Made by a program: the position numbers and the translations under genes
Shown: one piece after another, positions 19,185 to 28,474 of the stretch
How the letters are laid out: every line of letters begins with the position of its first letter
Numbering within the stretch: position 1 is the stretch's first letter
Notes under the pieces: model-generated
Databases searched by the model: none
The model's input: the letters and a program-made list of their open reading frames with translations, nothing else
Told to the model about the DNA's origin: nothing
From: Methanofollis formosanus
Lineage (GTDB): Archaea > Halobacteriota > Methanomicrobia > Methanomicrobiales > Methanofollaceae
Reading direction: 5' to 3'
Assembly: GCF_019633745.1 (NCBI RefSeq)
Contig: NZ_CP037968.1
Location: 558,001 to 622,000 of the forward strand
Length of the DNA: 64,000 bases

Positions 19185-20681
19185 TCAGGACTCACTCTTC
19201 TGAAGTTCCTTCTCGGTCTCTTCAAAGACCGCCACGATCTCAGGTTCGGGCTCGGGCGTCATCTTGCTGACGACATAGATCGCAAGCATCGAGAAGATGA
19301 ACCCGGGCACGATCTCGTACAGCCCGAAGAACCCGAACCACTTCCAGATCAGGACCGTCAGTCCGCCGACGACGATCCCGGCGAGGGCGCCCTGCCGCGT
19401 CGCCCGCTTCCAGAAGAGACCCATCAGGATCACCGGACCGAAGGTCGCGCCGAATCCGGCCCAGGCATAGGAGACGATCTTGAAGACGCTGCTCTCGGGA
19501 TCGAGGCCGAGGAGGATGGCCAGCACAGCAACGAAAAGAACAGAGAAACGGCTCACCCAGATCAGTTCCTTCTCGCCTGCCTCATGTCTGAAGAAAGACT
19601 TGTAGAGATCCTGCGAGACCGCCGAGGCACTGACCAGGAGCTGCGAGGAGGCCGTGCTCATGATCGCCGCGAGGATCCCGCAGAGCACGATACCGGCAAG
19701 GAACGAGATGAAGACCTCGCTGGTCATCACCATGAAGACCGTCTCGGCATCAGGGCCCAGAAGAGGTTGGTCCAGAAAGGCGCGGCCGATGAGACCGATC
19801 GCAACCGCAGCAAGAAGAGAGATCGTAACCCAGACCATGGCGACCGATCTCGCCTCTCTAATCTCTTCGGGTTTTCTGATCGCCATGAACCTGACCAGAA
19901 TATGGGGCTGACCGAAATACCCGAGTGCCCATGCGAGACTGGAGATGATCGCGATGGCGGTGAGGGGCAGACCGGTCTCCGCATCCATGAAGGGATTGAG
20001 GAGCGCGGGGTCGACCTGCTCGATGCTGGCGACGGTGGCACCGGGTCCGCCAAGAAGGAGGATGGCCATGATCGGGACCATCAGGAGAGCAAAGAACATC
20101 AACGTCCCCTGGATGAAATCGGTGAGACAGACCGCCTTGAACCCGCCGGTGAAGGTGTAGGCGACGACGATCAGCGACCCGACCAGCAGCGCGGTGGTGT
20201 AGTCGAGTCCGAAGACGGTGTTGAAAAGTTTCCCGCCGGCGACGAACTGCGCCGAGGTGTAGATCAGGAAGAAGATCAGGATAAACACCGCTGCAATCGC
20301 ACTGATCAGACCGGACTGGTCATTGAAGCGGTTCTTGAAGAAGTCGGGGAGGGTTAGCGAATCGTTTGCTCGCTGGGTATAGATGCGCAGGCGTTTGGCG
20401 ACGAATTTCCAGTTGAGGAAGGTGCCGACGATGAGCCCGAGCGCCACCCAGACGGCACTCATGCCGGAGAGATAGGCCAACCCCGGCAGGCCGATGAGCA
20501 GCCAGCCACTCATATCAGAGGCTTCGGCACTGAGTGCTGCAACATAGCGGTTCAGACCCCGGTTCCCGAGGATGTAATCGCTGACAGTGTTCGTCTTGTT
20601 GTAATACAAGAACCCGATGACGACCATTGCGCCCAGGTAGACGATAAATGCGGCTAATATAGCGGTGCCATTACTGAACAT
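19185..20681 (-). CDS. putP: sodium/proline symporter PutP
   Basis: This 498-residue protein is a member of the solute:sodium symporter family with about 13 membrane helices. Family landmarks are SDYILGNRGLNRYVAALSAEASDMSGWL (TM1-TM2 with substrate and sodium contacts), the GFKAVCLTDFIQG segment and GYFGQPHILVRFMA. The end of the protein is a charged cytoplasmic tail. The start ATG at 20681 has GGAGAG just upstream. It imports proline with Na+, and in methanogens probably supplies a compatible solute or amino acid. It stands alone, with the repeat island downstream and a 140-base promoter region upstream. Confidence 0.92.
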   Translation of the reverse strand: MFSNGTAILAAFIVYLGAMVVIGFLYYNKTNTVSDYILGNRGLNRYVAALSAEASDMSGWLLIGLPGLAYLSGMSAVWVALGLIVGTFLNWKFVAKRLRIYTQRANDSLTLPDFFKNRFNDQSGLISAIAAVFILIFFLIYTSAQFVAGGKLFNTVFGLDYTTALLVGSLIVVAYTFTGGFKAVCLTDFIQGTLMFFALLMVPIMAILLLGGPGATVASIEQVDPALLNPFMDAETGLPLTAIAIISSLAWALGYFGQPHILVRFMAIRKPEEIREARSVAMVWVTISLLAAVAIGLIGRAFLDQPLLGPDAETVFMVMTSEVFISFLAGIVLCGILAAIMSTASSQLLVSASAVSQDLYKSFFRHEAGEKELIWVSRFSVLFVAVLAILLGLDPESSVFKIVSYAWAGFGATFGPVILMGLFWKRATRQGALAGIVVGGLTVLIWKWFGFFGLYEIVPGFIFSMLAIYVVSKMTPEPEPEIVAVFEETEKELQKSES

Positions 20682-21159
20682 GCTCTCTCCTGTAACGAAG
20701 GTCTCCGTCCGCCATTCACCCGTATCTTAAAAAAGAGGGCAGAGACTCATCGATTTGTAGAAAGATTCACAGGAACAATATTTATAGGGTTCGGACTTGA
20801 CTTCGGGGGTACGCGTGATACGGTGGCTTTAAAGAATTTCGATTCGGAAAAAATCATTGATATTCTTGCCAATACAATTTTTCTCTCTTTCATTCATTCT
20901 GACAACCGTCACGGGGTCATGATGCCGTCCGGTCGATCATCCGACCGGAGTGCATCGCACTGTGCCGGGGATCTCCGGGCACCAGGGAGCAGAGATACAG
21001 AGCATATCCCAGAACTCTCTGAGGTTTGAACACTTCCTCGAAACGAAACATTCCTTCCCAGGCGTTTTGAATGCGGATCTCCCGCCGTGGGGTTGCCATC
21101 TCCCCGTTCCCCCGCCACAAAATAGGGAGGAGAACGGCAATCTCCATTTTGGGATCATC
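20682..21159. other. gap with orphan TATA box and a weak 68-codon frame
   Basis: The putP promoter must lie at the left of this gap. On the plus strand AATATTTATAGGG (about 20777-20788) is a good TATA box without a clear gene behind it. A GTG-started frame (20823-21029) encodes a plausible amphipathic start, LKNFDSEKIIDILANTIF, and then degenerates into GC-rich sequence. It may be a gene remnant or chance. Confidence is low. Confidence 0.3.
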
Positions 21160-21330
21160 AAGGATGCCGTCCCGCCCCCATCGCCATCCCGAAGGGTCCG
21201 GGGGCAGCGCCCCCGCACGATCGATCGGGAAGGCCAGAGATGCTTCTTTGCGCTACGAGAAGGCGAGGATCTCTCAACCATCGTCCATCGCCATCTTCAG
21301 CGAGGGGAAGGCCGGAGTGTTTTGGGATGA
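21160..21330. repeat. degenerate fragment of the GC-rich repeat
   Basis: The segment holds GGGTCCGGGGGCAGCGCCCCC and a CGGGAAGGCC end, recognisable as one arm of the modular repeat. It then has AAGGCCGGAGTGTTTTGGGATGACCTC-like sequence that matches another repeat module in reduced form. No hairpin end element is visible. Confidence 0.6.
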
Positions 21331-21379
21331 CCTCGCAGAATAATTGTCCGACCGATGAAGGGCCCTCAGGCCATTATCG

Positions 21380-21545
21380 GCGCTTTTATATATTTCTACG
21401 TCGAGCATCTGTCAGCGGTCTCCTCTGACACGATTGAAACTCATGTATGGTCTGGAGGCTGCTGTTCAATAGAATTCAATTTCATTGCTATCAGTCCTAT
21501 CTTGCAGTAGCGATCCAATCAATAGGGCCGCCATGACGCGGCCCC
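21380..21545 (+). ncRNA. possible non-coding transcript (promoter plus hairpin)
   Basis: A strong TATA box, CTTTTATATATTTC (21379-21392), predicts a start near 21412. No gene follows, only an 8-codon frame. The segment ends at a perfect stem GGGCCGC-CATGAC-GCGGCCC (21525-21544). The hairpin could equally be the terminator of the HAD gene on the other strand, whose stop is 45 bases away. Confidence 0.3.
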
Positions 21546-21589
21546 CAAATTTGTATCATAATTCTCAAGAGCGGTAGCGATGGTCTTTC

Positions 21590-22369
21590 TTACCGCAGTC
21601 CCACCATCTCCCCCAGCGCCGCCATCGAGTCAATGATCGCATCGGGCGCTACCTTTGCGTTCTGCACCGCCTCCTCCCGATACTTCCCGGTCCTCACCAG
21701 GACCGCCTGCATCCCGGCATCTTTGGCCCCGCCGATGTCGGTGGCGATGTCGTCCCCGATCATGACCGCCTCCTCCGGAGCCACACCCATGTCGTCAAGG
21801 GCAAGGGTGAAGAAGGCTTTGGAGGGTTTCCCGACAAGATGGGCTCCGGTCCCGGCGGCGTACTCGAGGGCCGCCACATAGGGGCCGGCGGAGAGCATGA
21901 AGTCCGCCGCGCCCCGCCAGTAGCGGTCTTTCTCGAGGGCGATGAAAGCGGCACCGCCGAGGAGGAGGCGGAGGGCGCGGTTCATCGACTCATACGTGAA
22001 GTCGTCGCCGGCGTCCCCCACAACGACGAACCTGGCACCGTCCGCACCGAGCGGGATCCCGGCCGCCGAGAAGTCGGCGTGCACATCGCCGGTGGCGAGC
22101 AGAAAACACCGGCCGCCGCCGCGCTGTTCGATCTCCCGCACGGCCGCGAGCGCCGGGGTGAAGATGAAAGCTTCCGGGATCTCGTACCCCAGTTCCCTGA
22201 GCCTGGCCGCCAGCGAGGCGCGGGAGCGGCGAGTCGTGTTGGAGACGCACCTGAAGGGAACTCCGGCCTCCTGCAACGCGTTCACCGCCGCCGCCCCGCC
22301 GGGAACCGGCACGCCGGCGACATGGAGCACCCCTTCGATATCGAGCAGCACCGCCTTTGCGTCGATCAT
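21590..22369 (-). CDS. HAD-superfamily phosphatase, NagD/LHPP-like
   Basis: This 259-residue protein has the HAD motifs. Motif I is LLDIEGVLHVAG; the second aspartate of the usual DxD pair is a glutamate-glycine here, as in the TIGR01458 subgroup related to LHPP. Motif II is RCVSNTTRRS, motif III includes GKPSKAFF and motif IV is MIGDDIATDIGGAKDAGM. A C2-type cap lies between II and III. The family removes phosphate from small molecules; the substrate is unknown. The ATG at 22369 follows GAAGGACG and lies immediately before motif I, so the longer frame is discarded. It is divergent from the NYN gene. Confidence 0.82.
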   Translation of the reverse strand: MIDAKAVLLDIEGVLHVAGVPVPGGAAAVNALQEAGVPFRCVSNTTRRSRASLAARLRELGYEIPEAFIFTPALAAVREIEQRGGGRCFLLATGDVHADFSAAGIPLGADGARFVVVGDAGDDFTYESMNRALRLLLGGAAFIALEKDRYWRGAADFMLSAGPYVAALEYAAGTGAHLVGKPSKAFFTLALDDMGVAPEEAVMIGDDIATDIGGAKDAGMQAVLVRTGKYREEAVQNAKVAPDAIIDSMAALGEMVGLR

Positions 22370-22511
22370 CGTCCTTCGATCGGCACAGGAGATAAAAAAA
22401 ACCATATCCTTCCACACCCGGTCCGGGGCACCGGAAGTCAGTCGCGGATCAATCCCTCCTGCTATGATATCGAGATGTTTATATGCACCAATACATCTAT
22501 TCCCTGTTGGA

Positions 22512-23594
22512 ATGGATACCAAATCAGATTCAATCGCACTTTTCATCGATTTTGACAATATCGAGATCGGGATTAAGCGAGAATATAACCGAAATTTCTC
22601 CATCGGACCGATTATAAAAGAACTCTCAGAGAGGGGCACCGTCGTCGTCAGGAGGGCGTACGGCGACTGGGTATCTTATCAGACCTATCGCGAAGGTCTC
22701 ATCGAACACGGGATCGAACTGATCGAACGGACCGTCATCACCAACAGCGGAAAGAATGGTGCGGACATTAAGATCGCCATCGACGCCGTCGACCTGGCCC
22801 TGAAGAACGACTTCATCAGTACTTTTGCGATCGTATCCGGAGACAGCGATTTTCTCCCGCTCATCCAGAAGTTGAGAGAATATGGCAAATATGTGACGGT
22901 GATCAGCGGGGACGGTTTTACCAGTCCGTTTATTATGAAAAATTGCGACAAGTTCATCTCATACGAGACGATCGCCGGGATCGAGAAACCCCATGAACAG
23001 AAGAAGAAGTTGAAAGATGCGATCGAACTGCTCGAGAAGGTCATCCTCTCCAGGGTCGACGAAGGACGGGGACTGCACCTGGCCGCGATCAAGAACCAGA
23101 TGCTCAGACTCGATCCTTCATTCAACGAGAAGTCCTACGGCTTTTCCAATTTTGGAACATTTATCCGGTACATCGGCGACGAGTGTCTCCTCCCGATAAA
23201 AATCCACTCCAGGGACAGCGGAGACTGGTACCTCGACTACTTCTCCGACGACGACGAGATGATCACCTCAGAGGAATATCAGCAGCGCGAACCCAATATC
23301 CTGGAATGGGAGGTCATTTTCGAGACGATAGAACGGTGTTTCCACGAGGGCGAGGGCAAGTATACCCAGGGATGGTATCAGTACCTCATCGCATACCTGA
23401 CGCAGCAGAGGCGGGAAGGAAAGATCGGTCTGGACCAGAGCAGTCTGCGGGCGGCACTCCACCGTCTCGTCGACTCGGGTATATTGATCCGGAAAAACCC
23501 GGAGAAAAGCCTTGAGAAATCGGTGTTTCAACTGTCCGGGATCTATGCACAGAAAAAGGCGGCATTCATGGACGATCTCTCTCGCGGCCCCTGA
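22512..23594 (+). CDS. NYN-domain nuclease-like protein with OST-HTH/LOTUS region
   Basis: The product has 360 residues. Residues 1-165 form a NYN/LabA (PIN-like) domain with acidic residues in ALFIDFDNIEIG, GADIKIAIDAVDLAL and FAIVSGDSDFLPLI, which is the metal-dependent ribonuclease pattern. Residues about 175-250 (LKDAIELLEKVILS...GLHLAAIKNQMLRLDPSFN...YGFSNFGTFI) resemble an OST-HTH/LOTUS RNA-binding domain. A second winged-helix-like region follows. The ATG at 22512 is chosen because the NYN fold begins there and TTTATATGC (about 22478-22487) lies 27 bases before it, giving a leaderless transcript. It probably cleaves or binds RNA, which is inference. Confidence 0.85.
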   Translation: MDTKSDSIALFIDFDNIEIGIKREYNRNFSIGPIIKELSERGTVVVRRAYGDWVSYQTYREGLIEHGIELIERTVITNSGKNGADIKIAIDAVDLALKNDFISTFAIVSGDSDFLPLIQKLREYGKYVTVISGDGFTSPFIMKNCDKFISYETIAGIEKPHEQKKKLKDAIELLEKVILSRVDEGRGLHLAAIKNQMLRLDPSFNEKSYGFSNFGTFIRYIGDECLLPIKIHSRDSGDWYLDYFSDDDEMITSEEYQQREPNILEWEVIFETIERCFHEGEGKYTQGWYQYLIAYLTQQRREGKIGLDQSSLRAALHRLVDSGILIRKNPEKSLEKSVFQLSGIYAQKKAAFMDDLSRGP

Positions 23595-23648
23595 GAGTGG
23601 CCGCCGACACCCCTATATCTCGCGGTCCCCATCTCGGCGCGGGGGGAG

Positions 23649-24347
23649 ATGATGCAAGAAGAAGATGCAGCCCGACCGCCCACCAGGATCGTGCCGGTAC
23701 CTCTGCAGATGGTGAGCGCCTATCTGGTGATGGAAGAAGGAGTGATCGTGGTCGACACCGGGTATCCAGGGAGCGAGGAGACGATCCTCGAAAAACTCCG
23801 GGAGGCGGGCGCGGCTCCCGAGGACGTCACCCTCATCCTCCTGACACATTGCCATGCCGACCATGCCGGGAGCGCTGCGGCCCTGCGACTGAAGACCGGG
23901 GGCAGGATCGCGATACATCGTCAGGACGCCGAAAATCTCAGGAACGGTCTTCAGGGCCGGATCCGTCCGCTCAATCTGGTGGGGAGACTGACCGGGTGGT
24001 TCTTCGAGCGCGAGGCGTACTCCAGGTACCCGGCCTGCGATCCCGACATCCTCATCCAGGACGAACTCGACCTGGCACCCTTCGGCGTCAGGGGCAGGGT
24101 GATCACGACGCCCGGCCACACCGCCGGGAGTGTCTCGGTCATCCTGGAGAGCGGCGACGCTCTCGTCGGCGACCTCATCATCCCTTCGGTCCTCTCAGGA
24201 AAGCCCGGCGTCCCCTTCTGGGGCGAAAGCCGAGAGGAGATCAGGGAAAGCGTCAGAAAAGTGCTGGCCTGCGGGCCCGAGCGGGTCCATCTCGCGCACG
24301 GGGGGATGTGCCAGGCCACGGCGGTGAGAGAGGCGTTCGGGCGCTGA
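23649..24347 (+). CDS. MBL-fold metallo-hydrolase
   Basis: This 232-residue protein has the metallo-beta-lactamase metal motif LLTHCHADHAGSA, with further ligands in TTPGHTAGSVS, LVGDLI (bridging aspartate) and LAHGG near the end. It is a single-domain zinc hydrolase of the glyoxalase II-like type; the substrate cannot be read from sequence. Two ATGs (23649 and 23652) follow a purine run GGGGGGAG that acts as ribosome site. It trails the NYN gene by 54 bases, and a TATA-like CCTATATC lies in the gap. Confidence 0.85.
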   Translation: MMQEEDAARPPTRIVPVPLQMVSAYLVMEEGVIVVDTGYPGSEETILEKLREAGAAPEDVTLILLTHCHADHAGSAAALRLKTGGRIAIHRQDAENLRNGLQGRIRPLNLVGRLTGWFFEREAYSRYPACDPDILIQDELDLAPFGVRGRVITTPGHTAGSVSVILESGDALVGDLIIPSVLSGKPGVPFWGESREEIRESVRKVLACGPERVHLAHGGMCQATAVREAFGR

Positions 24348-24369
24348 TGGGAGAGGCCGCAGAAAAAAG

Positions 24370-25276
24370 GCATTGTAGAGTCTTGTAGATGTCTTGAGGA
24401 TAGGGATCAGCCCACACGCTGGAGCGCTGCTCTGAAAATATCATCTCAGAACTGGATCGATTCTTGACCCTCATCCTTCCGTTCGAGGAGCGAATCGAAG
24501 TCGATCATCATGCCGCCCCTCGGCTATCTTCGTCGTGGGGGGTCCGGGGGGCAAGGCCCCCCGGCGCGAGATGGCAGGGAAATCTCGACGATTGGGGGCG
24601 GCCGATCCATCAGAAGAATTCTCTATCCTCTGCGTATTGGCTTCAACGGGATATGGCGAGTTCAAACTCTCATGAAAACCTGAAGAGAGGATCGTCAGGA
24701 TCATTTTCATGGAGGTCATCCCAAAACTTCTCTGGCCTTGATAGGTGAGGAGAAGAAATTTCTGAAGCACGGCGTCGTTCAAGAGATTATTGCCGCCCCA
24801 CCCCCATCTTCGTCGTGGGGGGGTCCGGGGGGTCTCCCCCCGGCAGGAGAGAGCAAGGAACCATTCTTTATGCTCTCTGTGGGCGGCACGTCTGATCGGT
24901 CTGCCTTCCTCCGTCACTCACACGGGGGGCGTTGCCTCTGGAAACCTCAGGATGGCAATTGAAGCAGGGAAGGCAGATGAACGGCCGAAAAGAGTCTTGA
25001 TCCGGATGATTGATCGAACTCCGGCTACTTTTGGGATATGCTCATGGTAAATCATCGTGACGGTTCTCTTCGACGGGGGGCCTGCCGCCCCCGAACCCCC
25101 GCACGAAGAGAGGCGGTGGACGGCAACCCCCCTTTCAGGATCATTGCTCCGTCTTCCGCCCCAATTTTCATCCAGGGGGTCCGGGGCGGAGCCCCCGGCA
25201 TAAGCATGAAGGAAGGCGATGGATGAAGGTCACAGGGGGGTTGAGGTGATGAAAAGAGGGTGTTTTCTACAGAGCC
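24370..25276. repeat. composite GC-rich repeat island 4
   Basis: This island lies at the convergent junction of the MBL and DEAD-helicase genes. It begins with a diverged end (GCATTGTAGAGT). It holds a 91-bp palindromic module at 24512-24602 and the conserved spacer at 24603-24712. A second module series begins GGAGGTCATCCCAAAAC and carries another GCCGCCCC/GGGCGGC arm, then a CGGGGGGCCTGCCGCCCCCG arm. It ends in the inverted end TTCTACAGAGCC at 25265-25276, 18 bases from the helicase stop codon. Confidence 0.9.
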
Positions 25277-25294
25277 GAAAAAAGAGAATTCGTC

Positions 25295-26908
25295 TCACCG
25301 GTTGGCCGGTGTCGCAAAGGTGAGGCAGGTTCCGCCGATGAGGCGGACGCTGCCGATGCTCTTGCCCTTCATGCGCTCGACGACGGCCTTTGCCGACTCC
25401 TCGGGCACTTCGACAAAGGTGTTGGTCTCTTCGATCCGGATCGCCCCGATAGACCGTCCGGAGATCCCGGTCTCACCGGCCAGGGCCCCCACGATATCTT
25501 TGGGCCTGAGGTTGCGGTCTTTGCCGGCGTTGAGGTGAAGACGGACCATCCCTGCCTCCACCTCGCTTCTGTCCTCAGGTTCCGCACCTGTTGCCGCCGA
25601 TTTTTGCCGCGTCCCGTGACTGAGCGTCATCTTCAGGAGGGCCGCCGCGACGTCCCTGGGAGAGAGATCGTCCTCGCCGATCACCTGGTCGATGATCCCG
25701 GCGTACCGGTCGAGGTCCCCGTCCTCGATCGTCTGCCTGACTTTCTCGGCCAGGTTGCGCATTCTGCTCTTCTCGACGTCACGCTCGGTCGGGACCGGAA
25801 GGTTGTGGATCCTGGCCCTGGAGTGGCGTTCGATCGCCTTCAGCCGGTACCCGTCCCGCGGTCCGACAAAGGTGATCGCCCGGCCGCCGCGCCCGGCCCT
25901 GGCCGTCCGCCCGATCCGGTGGACATAATACTCGATGTCCTGCGGGAGGTCGTAGTTGATGACCAGTTCCACGTCCTCGACATCGATCCCCCTGGCGGCG
26001 ACGTCGGTGGCGATGAGCACATCGATGGCGTCGTTCCTGAACCTGCCCATCACCCGGTCGCGCTGCATCTGCTTCATCCCGCCGTGGAGGGCCTCGGCCC
26101 TGACCCCCAGGGCATGGAGTTGCGCAGTGAGGTCGTCCACTCCCTGCTTGGTGTTGCAGAAGACGATCGTGAGTTCGGGGTTGTAGATCTGGAGGAGCCT
26201 GGAGAGCACCTCCGGCTTCTCCTTCCCCCGCACCTTCACCGAGAGTTGCTCGACCTGCGGGACGGTCATCTCTTTCTGCTGCACCCGCACAAATGCCGGA
26301 TCCCGCTGGAACCGGCGCGAGATCTCACGGATCGGTCTGGGCATCGTCGCCGAGAAGAGGACGGTCTGGCGGTCTTCCGGGGTCTCCGAGAGGATCCGCT
26401 CGATGTCCTCCCTGAAACCCATGTCCAGCATCTGGTCGGCCTCGTCGAGGACGACGGTCTGCACAGCGTCAAGGGAGAGGGTGCCGCGCTCCAGGTGATC
26501 GATCACCCGTCCCGGCGTCCCGACGATGATCTGCGCCCCGCGCCGCAGTGCTCCGAACTGCCGCCCGATCGGCTGCCCGCCGTAGATCGGGACGACCGAG
26601 AGATTTCCCTCGTAGCGAGAAAGCCTTCTGATCTCGCCGGAGGTCTGGAGGGCGAGTTCGCGCGTCGGAGAGAGGATCAGCGCCTGCGTCCTGGGGTCTT
26701 CAGGAGCGATCTTTTCGACGAGCGGAATCCCGAATGCCGCCGTCTTGCCCGTACCGGTCTGGGCCTGACCGGTAACGTCATTTCCTTCCAGTATCTTTGG
26801 AATAGCGAGTTTCTGGATGGGTGTTGGCTCCTCAAAGCCCATATCTTCTATTGCCTTGAGGATATTCGGGGAGATGGAAAAACTTGAGAAGCCACAATAT
26901 TCTTGCAT
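25295..26908 (-). CDS. DEAD-box RNA helicase with DbpA-type RNA-binding domain
   Basis: This 537-residue ATP-dependent RNA helicase is of the DeaD/CsdA type. The Q motif region GFEEPTPIQKLAIP is followed by AQTGTGKT (Walker A), PTRELALQ, the DEAD box in VLDEADQMLD, SATMP and the C-terminal motif HRIGRTARAGRGG. Residues about 445-535 form a DbpA/CsdA-like RNA-recognition domain (VRLHLNAGKDRNLRPKDIVGAL). It probably unwinds rRNA or mRNA structure, for example during ribosome assembly. The start ATG at 26908 gives MQEYCGFSSFSIS, the usual spacing to the Q motif. It is a single gene with the repeat island directly downstream. Confidence 0.93.
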   Translation of the reverse strand: MQEYCGFSSFSISPNILKAIEDMGFEEPTPIQKLAIPKILEGNDVTGQAQTGTGKTAAFGIPLVEKIAPEDPRTQALILSPTRELALQTSGEIRRLSRYEGNLSVVPIYGGQPIGRQFGALRRGAQIIVGTPGRVIDHLERGTLSLDAVQTVVLDEADQMLDMGFREDIERILSETPEDRQTVLFSATMPRPIREISRRFQRDPAFVRVQQKEMTVPQVEQLSVKVRGKEKPEVLSRLLQIYNPELTIVFCNTKQGVDDLTAQLHALGVRAEALHGGMKQMQRDRVMGRFRNDAIDVLIATDVAARGIDVEDVELVINYDLPQDIEYYVHRIGRTARAGRGGRAITFVGPRDGYRLKAIERHSRARIHNLPVPTERDVEKSRMRNLAEKVRQTIEDGDLDRYAGIIDQVIGEDDLSPRDVAAALLKMTLSHGTRQKSAATGAEPEDRSEVEAGMVRLHLNAGKDRNLRPKDIVGALAGETGISGRSIGAIRIEETNTFVEVPEESAKAVVERMKGKSIGSVRLIGGTCLTFATPANR

Positions 26909-27318
26909 TCCTTACAAGTGTGTGCTCACCCCTCATTAGGTACCATGTCAGGGCAGGGACAAATTCCTCTCTCCGGCCCTTTTTCTGAAAACCTCTATCC
27001 CGGATGATGCTCATCAGGGTTCCAGAAGACGGAGATATAGAGCTCTTTATCGCATATTGCTCCCATTACGGCCATATTCATCTCCTCGCGCGGGCGGGCG
27101 CGGGGGCGCGGAGGAGGGAGGACTTGAGGCCGAACGCTATCGGGAGCCTGAGACGCTCCCTCCTGCTATGATCGAGAATATGGGCACAACAGCCTTCCAG
27201 CATGAATTTGCGCAGGTATCGGTCATCGATCGAAACCCTCTCGCCGAGGCCTGCAGTCACGCTTCTCCACCATGGAATAATCACCGCCGGGTTGCCGTAC
27301 ATCTTCGGGAAAAATATA
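26909..27318. other. gap upstream of the DEAD helicase, no firm gene
   Basis: The 410-base gap holds the helicase promoter on the minus strand. A minus-strand frame of 26 codons (26995-27075, AVMGAICDKELYISVFWNPD) is preceded by GAGGAG and a GC-rich palindromic run (GCGCGGGCGGGCGCGGG). It could be a microprotein but has no other support. An inverted repeat GGGAGC...GCTCCC lies near 27142-27163. Confidence 0.3.
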
Positions 27319-28341
27319 TTAGATCAACCCGCGGCACGCGAGGAAGTAGGCCATCAGGGTCTCGAGTCCCCAGATGTACTCGGCGGCGTCGACCGAACGG
27401 ATCTGTCCACTGATCTCTCTCACCCGTCGATGGTCCTCCTCCCACTCTTCCATAAGCCGTTCCTCCACGTTTGCATCCCTGAGATAGGAGAGGAAGGCTG
27501 CATCGTCACCCGAGGCGCGGTGGGCGGCGATGTCGGCAGGCGTGATGAGCCCGTAGGCCAGCGCCCAGCTCATCACCCCGGAGGAGTAGTCGCCTTCCCC
27601 GACCTCCCGCTCCCAGGTGCCGACCCAGTTGCCGATCCTGACCATCTGCTGACCGTACCAGACCAGTTCCCTGAGATAGGGGAGGTCTTCCTTCCTGAGG
27701 GCAGGCGAGTACAGGACGTCCACCGTCCCGCAGATGTAGATGGTCATGTTGTGCGAGTTGTAGGAGAGGTTCTCGGCATGGCTGATCGCCTCGGGGTGCC
27801 GGTTGATGAGATAGGCGTACCTGAACGAGTTCCAGGTCTGGACAAGATCGAAGAAGAAGAGGTCGCCGAACTCGGCCCAGCGCGGCGCCGCTTCCACCCT
27901 GGCATAGATCTCGTCGAAGAGCGCGGCGAGGTAGCGGACCCGGCGCGCCTCTTCGGGCTTCAGGTCGCCCGGCACCTGCAGGTCGTCGCGCCTGAACGGG
28001 ACCTGGAGCATCACCTCAAGCAGCCGCCGGTTCTGATGCCGGTCGGAGACGTCGTCGGTCACCGTCGTGGCCAGGATGATGAAGAGTTTGACCAGCGCCG
28101 CATCCCGGCGGCATGCCGGGGGGACAGAGGAGAAACCGAAGGCCGGATCCTCCTCGTACAGGATCTTCCAGCACCACTGCCAGAGAAACCGGTTCCGTTC
28201 ACCGAAGTGTTCCTCATATTCGGGGAGGACGGCCACAAATTCTTCCGGGAGTTCGACCGCCGCGATCCCCTCCCTCAACAAGCCTTTCTCGGCGTCTGCA
28301 TAGGTGCAGACCGCACTGATTACCGTCTCGTTCTCGAGCAT
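27319..28341 (-). CDS. class I terpene synthase-like protein
   Basis: This 340-residue all-helical protein is soluble. Two signatures of class I terpene synthases are in the expected places. The aspartate-rich motif DDVSD lies at 96-100 (in TTVTDDVSDRH) and an NxxxTxxxE triad (NWVGTWERE) at 238-246. Both bind Mg2+-diphosphate, and their distance of about 140 residues fits bacterial terpene cyclases of similar length. Aromatic residues are abundant. The ATG at 28341 is fixed by a strong ribosome site, GGAGGTG, 5 bases upstream; the longer frame is rejected. The neighbouring PHP and geranylgeranyl-reductase-like genes suggest isoprenoid chemistry. The product is unknown, and it could instead be a prenyltransferase-like enzyme. 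Confidence 0.68.
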   Translation of the reverse strand: MLENETVISAVCTYADAEKGLLREGIAAVELPEEFVAVLPEYEEHFGERNRFLWQWCWKILYEEDPAFGFSSVPPACRRDAALVKLFIILATTVTDDVSDRHQNRRLLEVMLQVPFRRDDLQVPGDLKPEEARRVRYLAALFDEIYARVEAAPRWAEFGDLFFFDLVQTWNSFRYAYLINRHPEAISHAENLSYNSHNMTIYICGTVDVLYSPALRKEDLPYLRELVWYGQQMVRIGNWVGTWEREVGEGDYSSGVMSWALAYGLITPADIAAHRASGDDAAFLSYLRDANVEERLMEEWEEDHRRVREISGQIRSVDAAEYIWGLETLMAYFLACRGLI

Positions 28342-28437
28342 CTCAGCACCTCCTGACCAGACCGGGGCCGGAAAGAGGTCGGGGGGGTCCGGACCGTCGG
28401 GACGCAGGCACTCGGTCTGGATCCTGATCATATCGTC

Positions 28438-28456
28438 CGCACTATAAATATATTTG
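28438..28456 (-). promoter_or_regulatory. TATA box of the terpene-synthase-like gene
   Basis: ATATATTTATAGTG on the minus strand (about 28440-28453) is a strong archaeal TATA box. It predicts a transcript start near 28420 and a leader of about 80 bases before the GGAGGTG ribosome site, so this gene can be expressed separately from the PHP gene upstream. Confidence 0.6.
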
Positions 28457-28474
28457 TAAAATAATATATCCCAT

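Noticed and set aside
19020-20357. Long open frame (445 codons) on the plus strand
   Set aside because: It lies antisense to putP. Its composition (Asp/Arg/Gly-rich) is the typical shadow of a GC-rich gene and no family motif is present.
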